The notes: a model not told the origin generated them from the sequence alone. 64,000 nucleotides of DNA from an uncultured Pseudomonadales bacterium (GCA_937775265.1 CALKBV010000015.1:50803-114802); one strand, 5' to 3'. Counted from the stretch's first letter, positions 51,601 through 60,522 are shown. Translations and numbers: made by a program.

Positions 51601-52006
51601 TATCCTCGTTGGTGCCTGGCACCAGTGGGATGCCCAGTTCTGCTGCAAGCGCCCGCGCGCCTGCCTTGTTACCAAAGATGGAAAGCTGGGCCGCTGTTGG
51701 TCCGACAAAGTTGATGCCCGCGTCATCACAGGCTTTGGCGAAGTCAGGGTTTTCGCTCAGGAACCCGTAACCAGGGTGAACCGCATCGGCGGCACAGGTT
51801 TTGGCCGCGTTGATGATTTCTTCGATGTTCAGGTACGCCTGCGCGCCAGCGCCTGGAATTTGGACTGATTCATCAGATTGTTGGACGTGCAGGGCGCTAG
51901 CGTCATCCTCGGGAAATACGGCAATTGTTGAATAACCGAGTTCTTTAGCGGTTTGACCTATTCTTATCGCGATTTCACCCCGATTTGCGATCAGCAGCTT
52001 TTTCAT
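48656..52006 (-). CDS. Single-chain acyl-CoA carboxylase (biotin carboxylase - BCCP - carboxyltransferase)
   Basis: A 1116-residue multidomain enzyme. Residues 1-450: biotin carboxylase (LLIANRGEIAIRI, the ATP loop KAISGGGGRGMRIV, FIEANARLQVEHTVTEAI). About 515-580: biotinyl domain with VVMDAMKMEHVI. About 620-1116: both carboxyltransferase halves (RRRTVQDLMENTPGDGMV, LAEGGGGRPGDTDGAG, then CPGIMVGPEIEKTALVRH). The layout matches single-chain long-chain acyl-CoA carboxylases rather than the two-subunit propionyl-CoA type. It carboxylates some acyl-CoA at the alpha carbon; substrate length is unknown. An enoyl-CoA hydratase gene diverges from it 147 bp away, so both may serve the same degradation route. 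Confidence 0.9.
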   Translation of the reverse strand: MKKLLIANRGEIAIRIGQTAKELGYSTIAVFPEDDASALHVQQSDESVQIPGAGAQAYLNIEEIINAAKTCAADAVHPGYGFLSENPDFAKACDDAGINFVGPTAAQLSIFGNKAGARALAAELGIPLVPGTNEDTSLAAVIDFQDQHPDKGVVIKAISGGGGRGMRIVEDRNEIEKSFERCKSEANLAFGDDRVYVELLIHRARHIEVQIVGDGTGGVTHLWERDCSTQRQNQKIVEVAPSPNMPDSTRTALLQASVKMASHASYRGVGTFEFLVNADQPDEFFFIEANARLQVEHTVTEAITGLDLVALQLQIAAGETLDDLGLSEPPATNGYAIQCRINMETPGKKGMFKPTGGTINIFEPPSGPGIRVDTFGYAGYKTSTRYDSLLAKLIVHSQSDDFSVCAEKTVRALRQFRLEGFKVNLPFLQTLVGSQDFQNASLTTRYIDLNLASLVSEEISDSAPVKAGLAGTKLNTKDPLAVLALGKSDAPSQAQEVTTLSAAIDGPAGTTAVPAPLQGTIITLLVNEGDLVFAGQELVVMDAMKMEHVIQAPVSGEVAMVTAEVGDAIVEDHPILFIAEQEGIEGETQQTAEQDLDYIRPDLAEAMTRHGYKLDQNREAAVAKRRKNNHRTVRENVEDICDPGTFIEYGSLAIAAQRRRRTVQDLMENTPGDGMVTGIGSVNQGLFPDQDTQCVVMSYDYMVLAGTQGLQNHRKKDRMFEVAEQLRLPIILLAEGGGGRPGDTDGAGIAGLDCLAFQLYGSMSGLVPRIGITTGRCFAGNAVLLGSSDIVIATEDSNIGIGGPAMIEGGGLGIFKPEEVGPMSVQVPNGVVDIAVKDEAEAVAAAKKLLSYFQGATTDWACPDQRKLRFAIPENRLRVYDIREIIDTLADEDSVLELRPEFGIGIITVFARIEGRPVGIFANNPMHLSGAIDSDGADKAARFIQLCDAFDIPIISLVDCPGIMVGPEIEKTALVRHAARLFVISTSITVPLMAIVIRKGYGLGAQAMTGGGFKASTFTVTWPTGEFGGMGLEGAVKLGYRKELEAIEEPEERLAEYEKRVAQMYDRGKAVNFATAFEIDEVIDPAASRDWILAGLKSVPTPPKREGKKKPFIDTW

Positions 52007-52152
52007 ACTTTCGTTCCCAGATCTCTTTGAGCCTCGAATCTACTGTAATGGGTCAGCACTGTCATCCCTGATTATTTGTGTGAATGACTCGCATAGGTGG
52101 CCCTAATCTCGATATGCTGTGGACTATTCATACAATAGGCGGGAGCAAGGTG

Positions 52153-52974
52153 ATGACAGAAATCGATACCGGAACACAAGACTTGTTGGCAACGCTGGAT
52201 GAAGGTGTTGCCATACTGACGTTAAACAGGCCACAAGCCCGAAATGCGATGTCCGGCGAAATGAATGCCGCATTGCAAACCATGCTCGCGGATTTTGAAA
52301 TCAACCCTGAGGTAAAAGCGGTGGTGCTAACCGGCGCGGGAAAAGGCTTTTGCGCGGGAGGAGACGTGAAGGGGATGGCGCGATCCGGGGACGGCACTGT
52401 TGGACATAATACGATTGACGGAGCGATCCACCAGCAGCGAATACACCAGCGAGGCACCGCGGGGAAACTGTTCAAAATGCCCAAGCCAACGCTTGCGGCT
52501 CTACCCGGTGCAGCAGCAGGCGCTGGGCTATCATTGGCCCTGGCATGCGATATGCGCATCATGTCCAGCAATGCCATTATGACAACAGCCTTCGCAAAAG
52601 TAGGGTTTTCAGGGGATTATGGCGGCACTTACTTTATGACCCAACTGGTTGGGTCAGCCAAGGCGCGTGAACTTTACTACCTCTCTGAACGGGTCAATGC
52701 AGAACAAGCATTACAACTTGGTCTGACGAATTGGGTCTGCGAACCGGAAGCGTTGCTCGAGCGGGCCGTCGAGATTGCGCGGCGTCTTGCCACGGGTCCA
52801 ACCGTTGCCTATCGCTATATGAAAGAAAACCTCAATCGAGCGATGTCTGGGGATGTTGATGAATGCCTAGACCTGGAGGCCACTCACCACGTTCATTGTG
52901 GCCAGACAGAAGATCACAAGGAAGCGGCAAAAGCCTTTGTAGAAAAGCGGGAGCCTGTTTTTAAAGGCCGCTAG
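52153..52974 (+). CDS. Enoyl-CoA hydratase/isomerase family protein
   Basis: A crotonase-fold enzyme of 273 residues. VAILTLNRPQARNAMS, AVVLTGAGKGFCAGGDVKGM (oxyanion loop) and the later ALPGAAAGAGLSLALACDMR with FAKVGFSGDYGGTYFM are clear. The second position corresponds to the catalytic Glu in many hydratases but here reads Gly-Asp-Tyr, so the reaction could be hydration, isomerisation or another crotonase reaction. Start at 52153 has GGGAGCAAGG upstream; the frame is open to 52084. It stands head to head with the acyl-CoA carboxylase. Confidence 0.88.
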   Translation: MTEIDTGTQDLLATLDEGVAILTLNRPQARNAMSGEMNAALQTMLADFEINPEVKAVVLTGAGKGFCAGGDVKGMARSGDGTVGHNTIDGAIHQQRIHQRGTAGKLFKMPKPTLAALPGAAAGAGLSLALACDMRIMSSNAIMTTAFAKVGFSGDYGGTYFMTQLVGSAKARELYYLSERVNAEQALQLGLTNWVCEPEALLERAVEIARRLATGPTVAYRYMKENLNRAMSGDVDECLDLEATHHVHCGQTEDHKEAAKAFVEKREPVFKGR

Positions 52975-52984
52975 GGTCGAGAAG

Positions 52985-53362
52985 TTAGTCTTTGTTGAGT
53001 GCGTGGGTGACCACGAACGGAAGTTTAGTGTCTTCAAACACCGTAAAAGTGGGCGTGAAGGCCTCGGGGCTGTCCATACTGCCAAGCGTGACATCAACAA
53101 TCTCAGGATGGCTCTTGTTCGTGCACGCCACAGGGGTGCCGCAGTCGCCACAAAAAAACCGGGTGCCGTCGTCTGATGATTGCAACTGCTTTGGGGCCTG
53201 CCCGGTATAGCTGAAAGCATTATCCGGCACGACCAGCCAGCTAACGTAAGGCGCGCCACTCGTACGTCGACACATGGTGCAGTGGCAGTCAGCGCACGGG
53301 ATATCGCCCGCCTCGAATGTATACCGCACTTTCCCGCAAAAGCATCCGCCTTGGTAATTCAT
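52985..53362 (-). CDS. GFA-family protein (Mss4-like zinc fold)
   Basis: A 125-residue protein with the cysteine pattern CFCGKVRY, CADCHCTMCRR and FFCGDCGTPVAC, which binds zinc in the glutathione-dependent formaldehyde-activating (GFA) fold. Many members are not formaldehyde enzymes; actual function is unknown. The gene is tail to tail with the enoyl-CoA hydratase, 10 bp apart. Confidence 0.88.
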   Translation of the reverse strand: MNYQGGCFCGKVRYTFEAGDIPCADCHCTMCRRTSGAPYVSWLVVPDNAFSYTGQAPKQLQSSDDGTRFFCGDCGTPVACTNKSHPEIVDVTLGSMDSPEAFTPTFTVFEDTKLPFVVTHALNKD

Positions 53363-53539
53363 TTGATGAACAACCTTCCGGTCATGCCCGGGAAATCGAC
53401 ATGAATGAGTGCGACGACTGCAATGCCGCCAATGTGTGCGCCAATTGATCCAGGGTCCTGAAAATTCACCGGCAAGGTCTCATAGAATGATTTGAACTAG
53501 TTTATCATGCATGCTCATTCGAAGCGGCAGTGCAAAGCA

Positions 53540-54376
53540 ATGGCAATAGCCTACTTAAACGGCGAGTGGATGGCACCGGCGGACGCCAAGGTGTCGGTAT
53601 TCGATCGCGGTTTCATGTTTGGTGACGGTATTTACGAGGTTATGGCTGTCTATGATGGCAAGGTCTTTACCCTCGAAGATCATTTGGTTCGCTTGAAGCG
53701 AAGCCTTGCCGCCATTCGCCTTGAATCTCCGCATACCGATGACCAGTGGCGCTCGATCATTAATGAGGCCGTGCAGCGGGGCGGTGAGGCGCCAGCGTAT
53801 TTGTACCTGCAGGTCACACGGGGCGTTGAATCACCAAGGTCCCATGCTTACCCGGGGACTGGCAAGCCCACGGTACTGATCACTGTGATGCACGCGCCCG
53901 TACTGGAGCGCACCGAAATAGTCCCTTACAAGATGGTGACAAAGCAGGATTTTCGCTGGGGCAGGGGTGATATCAAGGTCATCAGCCTGATCGCTAACGG
54001 GTTACTGAAAAATGAAGCGCTGGATGAAGGCTTCGACGATGCCTTGTTGTTTCGCAACGGAGAACTGACCGAAGCGACCGCGTCGAACGTATTTATGGTC
54101 AAGGATGGCACGGTTGTGACGCCACCCAAAAGTAACTTTCTTCTGCATGGTATTACCCGAGACCATGTTCTGGGTCTGCTGGCCGAGTCTGGTGTGCCCT
54201 GTGAGGAACGCGCCATTAGCGAACCTGAATTGTTGGCTGCAGACGAGATATGGATTACTTCAACAGGTCATGAGGTCTGGCCCGTCGGGCAGGTTAATGA
54301 TTGTGTGATCGGCAATGGTTCTGCCGGGGTTGTCTGGCAGTTGGTAGATAGTCTGTTCCAGGCGTCGAAAAAGTAA
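53540..54376 (+). CDS. D-amino acid aminotransferase-like class IV aminotransferase
   Basis: A PLP-dependent fold type IV transaminase of 278 residues. The N-terminal AYLNGEWMAPADAKVSVFDRGFMFGDGIYEV is the hallmark of D-alanine transaminase and branched-chain relatives; IKVISLIANGLLKNEALDEG holds a Lys-like region; ATASNVFMVKDGTVVTPP follows, with the catalytic Lys expected near residue 146. It makes D-glutamate/D-alanine or a related amino acid. The ATG at 53540 fits the family; another at 53507 adds 11 residues without a ribosome site. Confidence 0.85.
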   Translation: MAIAYLNGEWMAPADAKVSVFDRGFMFGDGIYEVMAVYDGKVFTLEDHLVRLKRSLAAIRLESPHTDDQWRSIINEAVQRGGEAPAYLYLQVTRGVESPRSHAYPGTGKPTVLITVMHAPVLERTEIVPYKMVTKQDFRWGRGDIKVISLIANGLLKNEALDEGFDDALLFRNGELTEATASNVFMVKDGTVVTPPKSNFLLHGITRDHVLGLLAESGVPCEERAISEPELLAADEIWITSTGHEVWPVGQVNDCVIGNGSAGVVWQLVDSLFQASKK

Positions 54377-54507
54377 TTATTACGGGCAATCGCATTTTTC
54401 GATCGTTTCGAGTGAAAAGATTCGTTTGACGAATAATAGTCGCCGCCCTAGTGTGGCGGCCTTGGGGGAATAATCCCCTGACTAACGTGAAAAATAAGGA
54501 GAAGAAC

Positions 54508-54927
54508 TTGTCGCTTAAAGGCTCGAATACTGAACAGAACCTCAAAGATGCTTTCGCTGGAGAGTCCCAGGCGAATCGCAGATACCTGTATTTTGCCGCA
54601 AAGGCTGATGTAGAAGGTTACAACGATGTTGCATCTGTTTTCAGGTCTACCGCCGAAGGTGAAACCGGGCATGCCCACGGTCATCTGGAATACCTGGAAG
54701 AGGTAGGCGACCCTGCGACTGGATTGCCTATTGGCAGAACAGAGCTCAACCTGAAAGCTTCCGTTGCTGGTGAGACTCACGAGTACACTGATATGTACCC
54801 GGGCATGGCGGCGACCGCGAAAGAAGAAGGGTTCGACGAGATTGCAGACTGGTTTGAAACACTGGCAAAAGCTGAACGAAGTCATGCCAACCGTTTCCAG
54901 AAAGCCCTCGATACGCTTGAGGGATAG
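54508..54927 (+). CDS. Rubrerythrin-like ferritin-fold protein without rubredoxin domain
   Basis: A 139-residue di-iron four-helix-bundle protein. The metal-binding motifs are visible: [22 protein letters not shown], and the C-terminal [11 protein letters not shown]. No CxxC rubredoxin module is present, so it is an erythrin type. It probably reduces peroxide with electrons from a partner. TTG 54508 follows an AAGGAG site by six bases and gives the family's start; longer frames upstream are not supported. It leads a three-gene operon with an Hdr-like Fe-S protein and DUF3501, a set found together in other proteobacteria. Confidence 0.87.
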   Translation: MSLKGSNTEQNLKDAFAGESQANRRYLYFAAKADVEGYNDVASVFRSTAEGETGHAHGHLEYLEEVGDPATGLPIGRTELNLKASVAGETHEYTDMYPGMAATAKEEGFDEIADWFETLAKAERSHANRFQKALDTLEG

Positions 54928-54963
54928 AACCCGGCGTAAATAGAAAGCAAGCAAGGATAAAGC

Positions 54964-56289
54964 ATGAGCGAAAGGCGTGAAGGAAGTCTGGAAGCACCCA
55001 CTCGGCATCCGGTGGAGTGGCAGACTGAAAAGTTCTGGGATAAAGAAGACCTGAATTCAGAGCTGGAACGGGTCTATGACATCTGTCATGGCTGTCGCAG
55101 GTGCGTCAGTCTGTGTGATTCGTTCCCCACGCTGTTCGACCTGGTCGATGAGAGTGACACCATGGAAGTCGATGGTGTCGATAAGGATGATTACTTCAAG
55201 GTCGTGGACCAGTGTTACATGTGTGACCTTTGCTACATGACCAAGTGCCCATATGTGCCTCCCCATGAATGGAATGTCGACTTTCCGCACCTGATGCTCA
55301 GAGCGAAGGCGCAGCGTTATAAGAATGAAGGCGCCTCGTTCCGCGATAATGTGCTCACCAGTACCGATATGGTGGGTAAGCTGGCGACGATTCCGTTGGT
55401 CGATATCACGGTAAATGCCCTTAACAACAATGGTCTTTTCAGGAACGCGCTTGAAACTACCCTTGGGGTGCATAAAGAGGCGCCGTTGCCCGAGTATCAT
55501 TCGAAGACCCTGCGCAAGCAGTTCGTGAGCGACACGATTGCGCCAAAACCTGTGGGCAGGACCACCGGAAAGATCGCTTTCTATGCCACGTGTTATGGCA
55601 ACTACAATACGCCTCACCTGGGCGAGGATTTTTCCACAGTATTCCGGCACAACGGAATTCATATGGAACTTGTCACGAAAGAAGCGTGTTGCGGTATGCC
55701 GAAGTTTGAGCTCGGTGACCTGGATGCGGTTCACAAGCTAAAAGAGAAGAACATTCCTGTGCTGGCTAAGTTGGTGGATGAAGGTTTTGACCTCACGGCC
55801 CCGATTCCTTCCTGCGTCCTGATGTACAAACAGGAACTACCGCTCATGTATCCGGATGACCCGGATGTGTTGAAAGTGCAGAAAGCCTTTTTTGACCCGT
55901 TTGAGTATCTGTTCCTGAGACACAAGGAAGGTGAATTCAATACTGAGTTCGTTAACGCTTTAGGCGACATCAGTTACCAGGTAGCGTGTCATCTTCGGGT
56001 GCAGAACATTGGTATCAAGACAAGGGACATCCTGAACCTGGTACCGGATACAAACGTCAATGCGATAGAACGTTGCTCTGGTCACGACGGCACCTATGCG
56101 GTGAAGAAAGAAACTCGCGCGAAATCACTCAAGATTGCCAGAGCAGTGCTCCGGCAGGTCGACCAGAAGGAAGCGGATCACTTTGCCTCTGATTGCCCCA
56201 TGGCCGCCACCCACATCGCCAACCTGACCGACAAAGTGGACAAAGCCGACCACCCGATGTCGCTGCTACGAATGGCCTACGGCCTTTAA
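54964..56289 (+). CDS. Heterodisulfide-reductase-related Fe-S protein (GlpC/HdrD-like)
   Basis: A 441-residue protein with two N-terminal 4Fe-4S motifs, ICHGCRRCVSLCDSFP and CYMCDLCYMTKCPYVPP, followed by two CCG-type cysteine-rich domains (FYATCYGNYNTPHL with EACCGMPKFE, and QVACHLRVQNIG with ERCSGHDGTY). This resembles GlpC or HdrD and transfers electrons. It most likely feeds reductant to the rubrerythrin-like protein encoded just upstream. The electron source is unknown. About 36 bp after the rubrerythrin gene. Confidence 0.88.
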   Translation: MSERREGSLEAPTRHPVEWQTEKFWDKEDLNSELERVYDICHGCRRCVSLCDSFPTLFDLVDESDTMEVDGVDKDDYFKVVDQCYMCDLCYMTKCPYVPPHEWNVDFPHLMLRAKAQRYKNEGASFRDNVLTSTDMVGKLATIPLVDITVNALNNNGLFRNALETTLGVHKEAPLPEYHSKTLRKQFVSDTIAPKPVGRTTGKIAFYATCYGNYNTPHLGEDFSTVFRHNGIHMELVTKEACCGMPKFELGDLDAVHKLKEKNIPVLAKLVDEGFDLTAPIPSCVLMYKQELPLMYPDDPDVLKVQKAFFDPFEYLFLRHKEGEFNTEFVNALGDISYQVACHLRVQNIGIKTRDILNLVPDTNVNAIERCSGHDGTYAVKKETRAKSLKIARAVLRQVDQKEADHFASDCPMAATHIANLTDKVDKADHPMSLLRMAYGL

Positions 56290-56304
56290 AACCAGAAAAA
56301 ACAT

Positions 56305-56362
56305 AAAGGGGACGGAGGGAGTTAAATGAAAGAGCGAAGGCTTGGATAACTCCCTCCCCTTT
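56305..56362 (+). repeat. Long imperfect palindrome (REP-like) between the Fe-S gene and DUF3501
   Basis: The left arm (56305-56324, starting AAAGGGGACGGAGGG) and right arm (56347-56362, TAACTCCCTCCCCTTT) pair over 16 bp with a four-base bulge and a 22-base loop. The GGGGACGGAGG wording is common in REP elements of the kind moved by RAYT transposases. It splits the operon and may stabilise or trim the upstream mRNA. Confidence 0.65.
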
Positions 56363-56366
56363 AAAA

Positions 56367-56957
56367 ATGGAGAACACTGTGTTGGAAAGAAAAGATTTAT
56401 GGAGTCTCGAGCAGTATGCCGAGAAACGTGATGGGTTTCGGGCTGAGGTGCTTGCGCACAAGCAGAACCGAAGGGTCGTGGTTGGCCAACATATTCTATT
56501 GGTATTTGAAGATGAAAAAACGATCAGGTACCAGATCCAGGAAATGCTTCGAATCGAGAAAGTATTCGAGGCGGCTGGTATAGAAGAAGAACTGGAGGCC
56601 TACAATCCTCTGATTCCTGACGGGGATAACTGGAAGTGTTCCATGCTGATCCAGTATCCGGATGTAGATGAGCGCCGCCAGCGTCTTGCGGAGTTACTGG
56701 ATGTTGAGAACAGGGTTTGGGTACAGGTCGGTGAGACTGAAAAGCTCTTTGCCCTGGCCGACGAAGATCTGGAGCGTGCCAATGATGAAAAGACATCAGC
56801 AGTGCACTTTTTGAGATTTCAGCTTGGGGCGGCCCAGGTGAGTGCCGTTAAGGACGGCGCAACCATTACCTTTGGAATCGATCACAAGAATTACCAGGAA
56901 CAGGACGTGCTGGTCAGTGAGGGCGCAAGAACATCTCTAGCGGCCGACTTATCCTGA
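56367..56957 (+). CDS. DUF3501 family protein
   Basis: A 196-residue soluble protein of unknown function. Family features are LERKDLWSLEQYAEKRDGFR at the start and the segment LVFEDEKTIRYQIQEMLRIEK, followed by PDGDNWKCSMLIQYPD and the late AVHFLRFQLGAAQV. In proteobacteria DUF3501 genes follow rubrerythrin and Hdr-like genes, so it probably helps the same peroxide or redox process. The ATG at 56367 lies only 4 bp after the large palindrome, without an obvious ribosome site other than TTTAAAA; a GTG at 56379 preceded by GGAGAA is an alternative. Confidence 0.85.
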   Translation: MENTVLERKDLWSLEQYAEKRDGFRAEVLAHKQNRRVVVGQHILLVFEDEKTIRYQIQEMLRIEKVFEAAGIEEELEAYNPLIPDGDNWKCSMLIQYPDVDERRQRLAELLDVENRVWVQVGETEKLFALADEDLERANDEKTSAVHFLRFQLGAAQVSAVKDGATITFGIDHKNYQEQDVLVSEGARTSLAADLS

Positions 56958-57014
56958 GGGATTTTTATGGCCGTCTACCGGGCGATTATTTCCCGCTGAT
57001 TGCCCAGTGATTCC

Positions 57015-57836
57015 TTAGAGATTCCTTGCTCTCAACGTGTGCGAATTCAGTGCGCCATGCTGCATAAACGCGTGGATAGCGTCTGCGACACCTTCGGTTT
57101 CATGAATGCCTACTTCATGGCCCGCCCTGAAGAACACCTGCAGGCAGGCATTGGGTAGGCGCCGGTAATCGTCCAGGTTTGTATTCAACAGCGAGTCCAC
57201 ACCGCCGGATAAAACCAGCGTTGGAGTATCAATTTTTTTCAGATCAGCGGTGAAGTCCATTGCCTGCATCGACATCATGGAATCTATCAGGTGTCTGTCT
57301 GATACGACGTTCATCAGGTGGTGGATTCGAAGGTTCGTCCAGTCTTCGGTTTGTACCTCGGGGCGAAACCGCCCTGCTGAGTAATCGCGCTCAAAGAAAT
57401 CCCGGTCCTTGTTCCTGCGAGCTTCAAGCCGGGCATCAACATTTGCCATGAAGCCGTCGCCGACCAATCCCCTGGATCCAACAGCTGCCATGAGCACAAG
57501 CTTTTCCAGTTTGCCCGGGTGTTTTATGGCGAGCGTCATACCAACGCCGCCGCCCATACTGTGACCGGCGAAACTGAATCGGTCGTGGCCCAACTGGTGC
57601 ATCAGTTCAACGGAATCAAGTGCGTACTGTTCCAGGTTGCACCCGTCATCGGTGGGCTCACTGTCACCACAGCCGCGGCATTCTATGACCACCACCTGAT
57701 AATGCTTCTTTAGAATTTCTGCCACCGGCAACCAGTTGTCACGGCTAGCGGTATATCCGTGGTGCAGCAGCAGTGGTTCGCCTTTTCCCAGTGTGTCGTA
57801 CCAGAGCTTGGCGTTGTTGATCGTTAAATGAGGCAT
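57015..57836 (-). CDS. Alpha/beta hydrolase
   Basis: A 273-residue soluble hydrolase. PLLLHHGYTASRDNWLPV (oxyanion hole region), the nucleophile Ser in FAGHSMGGGVGM (about residue 96), the acid in LSGGVDSLLNTN and the His in FRAGHEVGIHE complete a triad. The substrate is unknown; esterase or C-C hydrolase are both possible. It ends the reverse-strand rfb group, 17 bp after rfbB, so it may be read with it. Confidence 0.85.
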   Translation of the reverse strand: MPHLTINNAKLWYDTLGKGEPLLLHHGYTASRDNWLPVAEILKKHYQVVVIECRGCGDSEPTDDGCNLEQYALDSVELMHQLGHDRFSFAGHSMGGGVGMTLAIKHPGKLEKLVLMAAVGSRGLVGDGFMANVDARLEARRNKDRDFFERDYSAGRFRPEVQTEDWTNLRIHHLMNVVSDRHLIDSMMSMQAMDFTADLKKIDTPTLVLSGGVDSLLNTNLDDYRRLPNACLQVFFRAGHEVGIHETEGVADAIHAFMQHGALNSHTLRARNL

Positions 57837-57853
57837 TGTTTGTTTCTGCGAGA

Positions 57854-58903
57854 TTAGTTAACTGATTTAAGGCCCAGTCGGGTTTGCGAATAGCCGTCGG
57901 AAACAGCATCACACCATGTCTGGTTACCAAGGTACCACTGAACTGTTCTTGCCATGCCTGTCTCGAAAGTCTCCTGCGGTTTCCAGCCCAATTCGCGCTC
58001 TATCTTGCTGGTATCTATCGCATAGCGAAAATCGTGTCCGGGTCTGTCCTGGACATGGGTGATCAGATCTTTGTAGCGGGAGTGACTGGCACGTGGCTTG
58101 ACCCCCTCTAGCAGATCGCAAATGGTAGCCACTACCTCTAGATTGGTTTTCTCGTTCTTGCCGCCGATGTTGTAGGTTTCACCAGGCTTGCCTTCAGTGG
58201 CCACCCGATAGAGCGCGCGGGCGTGATCGTCAACGTGCAGCCAGTCCCGGATATTGCTGCCATCGCCATAAACGGGCAGTGGCTTTTCATTGAAAGCGTT
58301 CATGATGATGAGTGGGATGAGCTTTTCGGGAAACTGGTAGTGGCCGTAGTTGTTTGAGCAATTGGTGATGACGACAGGCAGTCCGTAGGTAGCGCCCCAG
58401 GCTCGGACAAGATGATCCGAGGAGGCCTTGCTGGCCGAGTAGGGGGATCGCGGGTCATAGGAGGTTTCTTCGGTAAAGAACCCGTCATCACCCAGGCTAC
58501 CGAATACTTCGTCGGTGGAGACATGGTGAAACATAAAGTTTTTATTGCTGGTCGATTCAAAATAGCTGCGCGCGGCGTTCAGCACATTAAACGTGCCAAT
58601 GATATTGGTCTGGATAAACTCGCCAGGCGCGTCTACTGACCGATCCACGTGAGACTCTGCCGCCAGATGCATGATCTTGTCGGGTTGGAAGTCCGCAACA
58701 ATCTCGGTCATTTTATCCGCGTCGCAGATATCCGCATTGACGAACTGATACCTTGGATTCTCTGAGATAGACGTTAAAGACTGCAGGTTTCCTGCATAGG
58801 TCAGCTTGTCAACATTAAGCACGCTGTGGTCTGTCTCGTCGATCAGAAACCGTATCATCGCCGAGCCAATAAAACCGGCACCGCCGGTCACGATAAACTT
58901 CAT
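57854..58903 (-). CDS. rfbB: dTDP-glucose 4,6-dehydratase
   Basis: Second step of dTDP-L-rhamnose synthesis. The 349 residues show the NAD-binding [13 protein letters not shown] at the N-terminus, the active site with [15 protein letters not shown] and the catalytic YSASKASSD, and [17 protein letters not shown]. It is the third gene of rfbA-rfbC-rfbB. rfbD, needed for the last reduction to dTDP-rhamnose, is not in the window. Confidence 0.95.
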   Translation of the reverse strand: MKFIVTGGAGFIGSAMIRFLIDETDHSVLNVDKLTYAGNLQSLTSISENPRYQFVNADICDADKMTEIVADFQPDKIMHLAAESHVDRSVDAPGEFIQTNIIGTFNVLNAARSYFESTSNKNFMFHHVSTDEVFGSLGDDGFFTEETSYDPRSPYSASKASSDHLVRAWGATYGLPVVITNCSNNYGHYQFPEKLIPLIIMNAFNEKPLPVYGDGSNIRDWLHVDDHARALYRVATEGKPGETYNIGGKNEKTNLEVVATICDLLEGVKPRASHSRYKDLITHVQDRPGHDFRYAIDTSKIERELGWKPQETFETGMARTVQWYLGNQTWCDAVSDGYSQTRLGLKSVN

Positions 58904-58962
58904 GTTGAGTTACCTTCGTTTAATGGGGTCCAGTATACGCTTACGGGTTGTCTAGGGGGCGC

Positions 58963-59496
58963 TTACGGAAATAACAGCGCGTCCTTCAGGCGCGGAGCCG
59001 CCGCATCTTTTTCAGAGAGCTTCGGTGTGATCAGCGCCAACGGCCATTCGATGGCAAGGTCCGGGTCGTCCCAGCGTACGGCGTACTCATCGCCCGGGGT
59101 GTAATAGTCGGTGCACTTGTAGACAAAATCAGCTTCATCAGAAAGCACTAAAAACCCATGGGCAAACCCAGGAGGAATCCAGAACAGTTCTTTATTCTGC
59201 TCGCTCAGGATACGCCCAACCCATTGACCGAATGTTGGTGATGACGCTCGGATATCAACGGCGACATCAAAAACCTCGCCTCTAACCACCCTGACCAGCT
59301 TCCCCTGTGGGTGTTGATGCTGGTAATGCAGGCCCCGCAAGGCGCCTTTTGTAGAGCGGCTGTGGTTGTCCTGAACAAATTCAACACCGGGTAACCAGGA
59401 TGATCGAAAGGATTCAAACAGGTAGCCGCGATCATCATTGAACACGCGGGGTGTGAAGACCTTGATGCCCTCGATTTCCAGCGCTATTTCTTTCAT
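58963..59496 (-). CDS. rfbC: dTDP-4-dehydrorhamnose 3,5-epimerase
   Basis: Third-step epimerase of dTDP-L-rhamnose synthesis, a cupin fold of 177 residues. [20 protein letters not shown] with the active His, [19 protein letters not shown], and [18 protein letters not shown] are diagnostic. It overlaps rfbA by four bases and precedes rfbB. Confidence 0.95.
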   Translation of the reverse strand: MKEIALEIEGIKVFTPRVFNDDRGYLFESFRSSWLPGVEFVQDNHSRSTKGALRGLHYQHQHPQGKLVRVVRGEVFDVAVDIRASSPTFGQWVGRILSEQNKELFWIPPGFAHGFLVLSDEADFVYKCTDYYTPGDEYAVRWDDPDLAIEWPLALITPKLSEKDAAAPRLKDALLFP

Positions 59497-60392
59497 TTTA
59501 TATCCGGTGAGTCTAGAACCTGTAGCAGGTATTCACCGTAGCCACTTTTAATGAGTGATTCGCCTAGCTGCCTCAGTTCATTGGCGCTGATGAAACCCAT
59601 CTTGTAGGCAATCTCTTCTGGGCAGGCAATTTTCAGGCCCTGGCGCTCTTCGACAATACGGACAAAATTGGCGGCGTCCAGCAGGTGTGAATGTTGCCCG
59701 GTATCAAGCCAGGCCGTGCCGCGAGAAAAAAGCTGTACGTCCAGGTCGCCGCGTTCCAGATACACCATGTTCAGGTCAGTGATTTCCAGTTCGCCCCTAG
59801 GGCTTGGCTTCAGTCCTTTTGCGATCTCGACAACATCATTGTCGTAGTAATACAGCCCGGTCACCGCGTAATGGGATTTAGGGTTGGTGGGCTTTTCTTC
59901 GATCGCGTGAGCCTTTCCATCTGCGTCAAACGAGACAACGCCATAGTCCGATGGATTACTGACGTAATAACCAAAAACGGTCGCGCCTGTTTGCTGCGCA
60001 GATACCTCAGCTAACAAGCTGCTCATGCCCTGGGCGTAAAAAATGTTGTCCCCCAGGATCAGGGTGACATTGTCTGAGCCTATAAATTCTTCGCCGATAA
60101 TAAAGGATTGAGCCAGGCCGTCCGGCGAGGGCTGTTCAGCGTACTGAAGATTGATACCCCACTGACTGCCGTCCCCAAGAAGGTCCTGAAAAGCCGGCAG
60201 GTCGCGGGGCGTGCTGATCACCAGAATGTCCGTGATGCCCGACAGCATCAGCATAGACAGCGGGTAGTAAATCATCGGTTTGTCAAAGACAGGTAATAGT
60301 TGCTTGCTGATTGATATGGTCAGGGGGTGGAAGCCGGGTGCCGGACTGCCGCCCGCTAGGATGATGCCCTTCCTGTTGGTTTGCGTGGTCAA
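59493..60392 (-). CDS. rfbA: Glucose-1-phosphate thymidylyltransferase
   Basis: First step of dTDP-sugar synthesis. The 299 residues show [19 protein letters not shown], an unusual variant of the usual GGxGTRLxPxT loop (here [12 protein letters not shown]), then [27 protein letters not shown] and [14 protein letters not shown]. The altered loop near residues 14-22 lacks the typical GTR; it may still bind nucleotide, since the rest is standard. First gene of the reverse rfb operon. Confidence 0.93.
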   Translation of the reverse strand: MTTQTNRKGIILAGGSPAPGFHPLTISISKQLLPVFDKPMIYYPLSMLMLSGITDILVISTPRDLPAFQDLLGDGSQWGINLQYAEQPSPDGLAQSFIIGEEFIGSDNVTLILGDNIFYAQGMSSLLAEVSAQQTGATVFGYYVSNPSDYGVVSFDADGKAHAIEEKPTNPKSHYAVTGLYYYDNDVVEIAKGLKPSPRGELEITDLNMVYLERGDLDVQLFSRGTAWLDTGQHSHLLDAANFVRIVEERQGLKIACPEEIAYKMGFISANELRQLGESLIKSGYGEYLLQVLDSPDIK

Positions 60393-60522
60393 AAGTCGAT
60401 GGCCTATGGCTGTTAGTCCGAGATTATAACGACTTAGAACAAAAGGTCTTTATTATTAAGTGAATTTGGCCGAGTCTGGAGAAGCTGGTAGGCTGTATTA
60501 ACACTCACTTTAGTGCGCCTGA

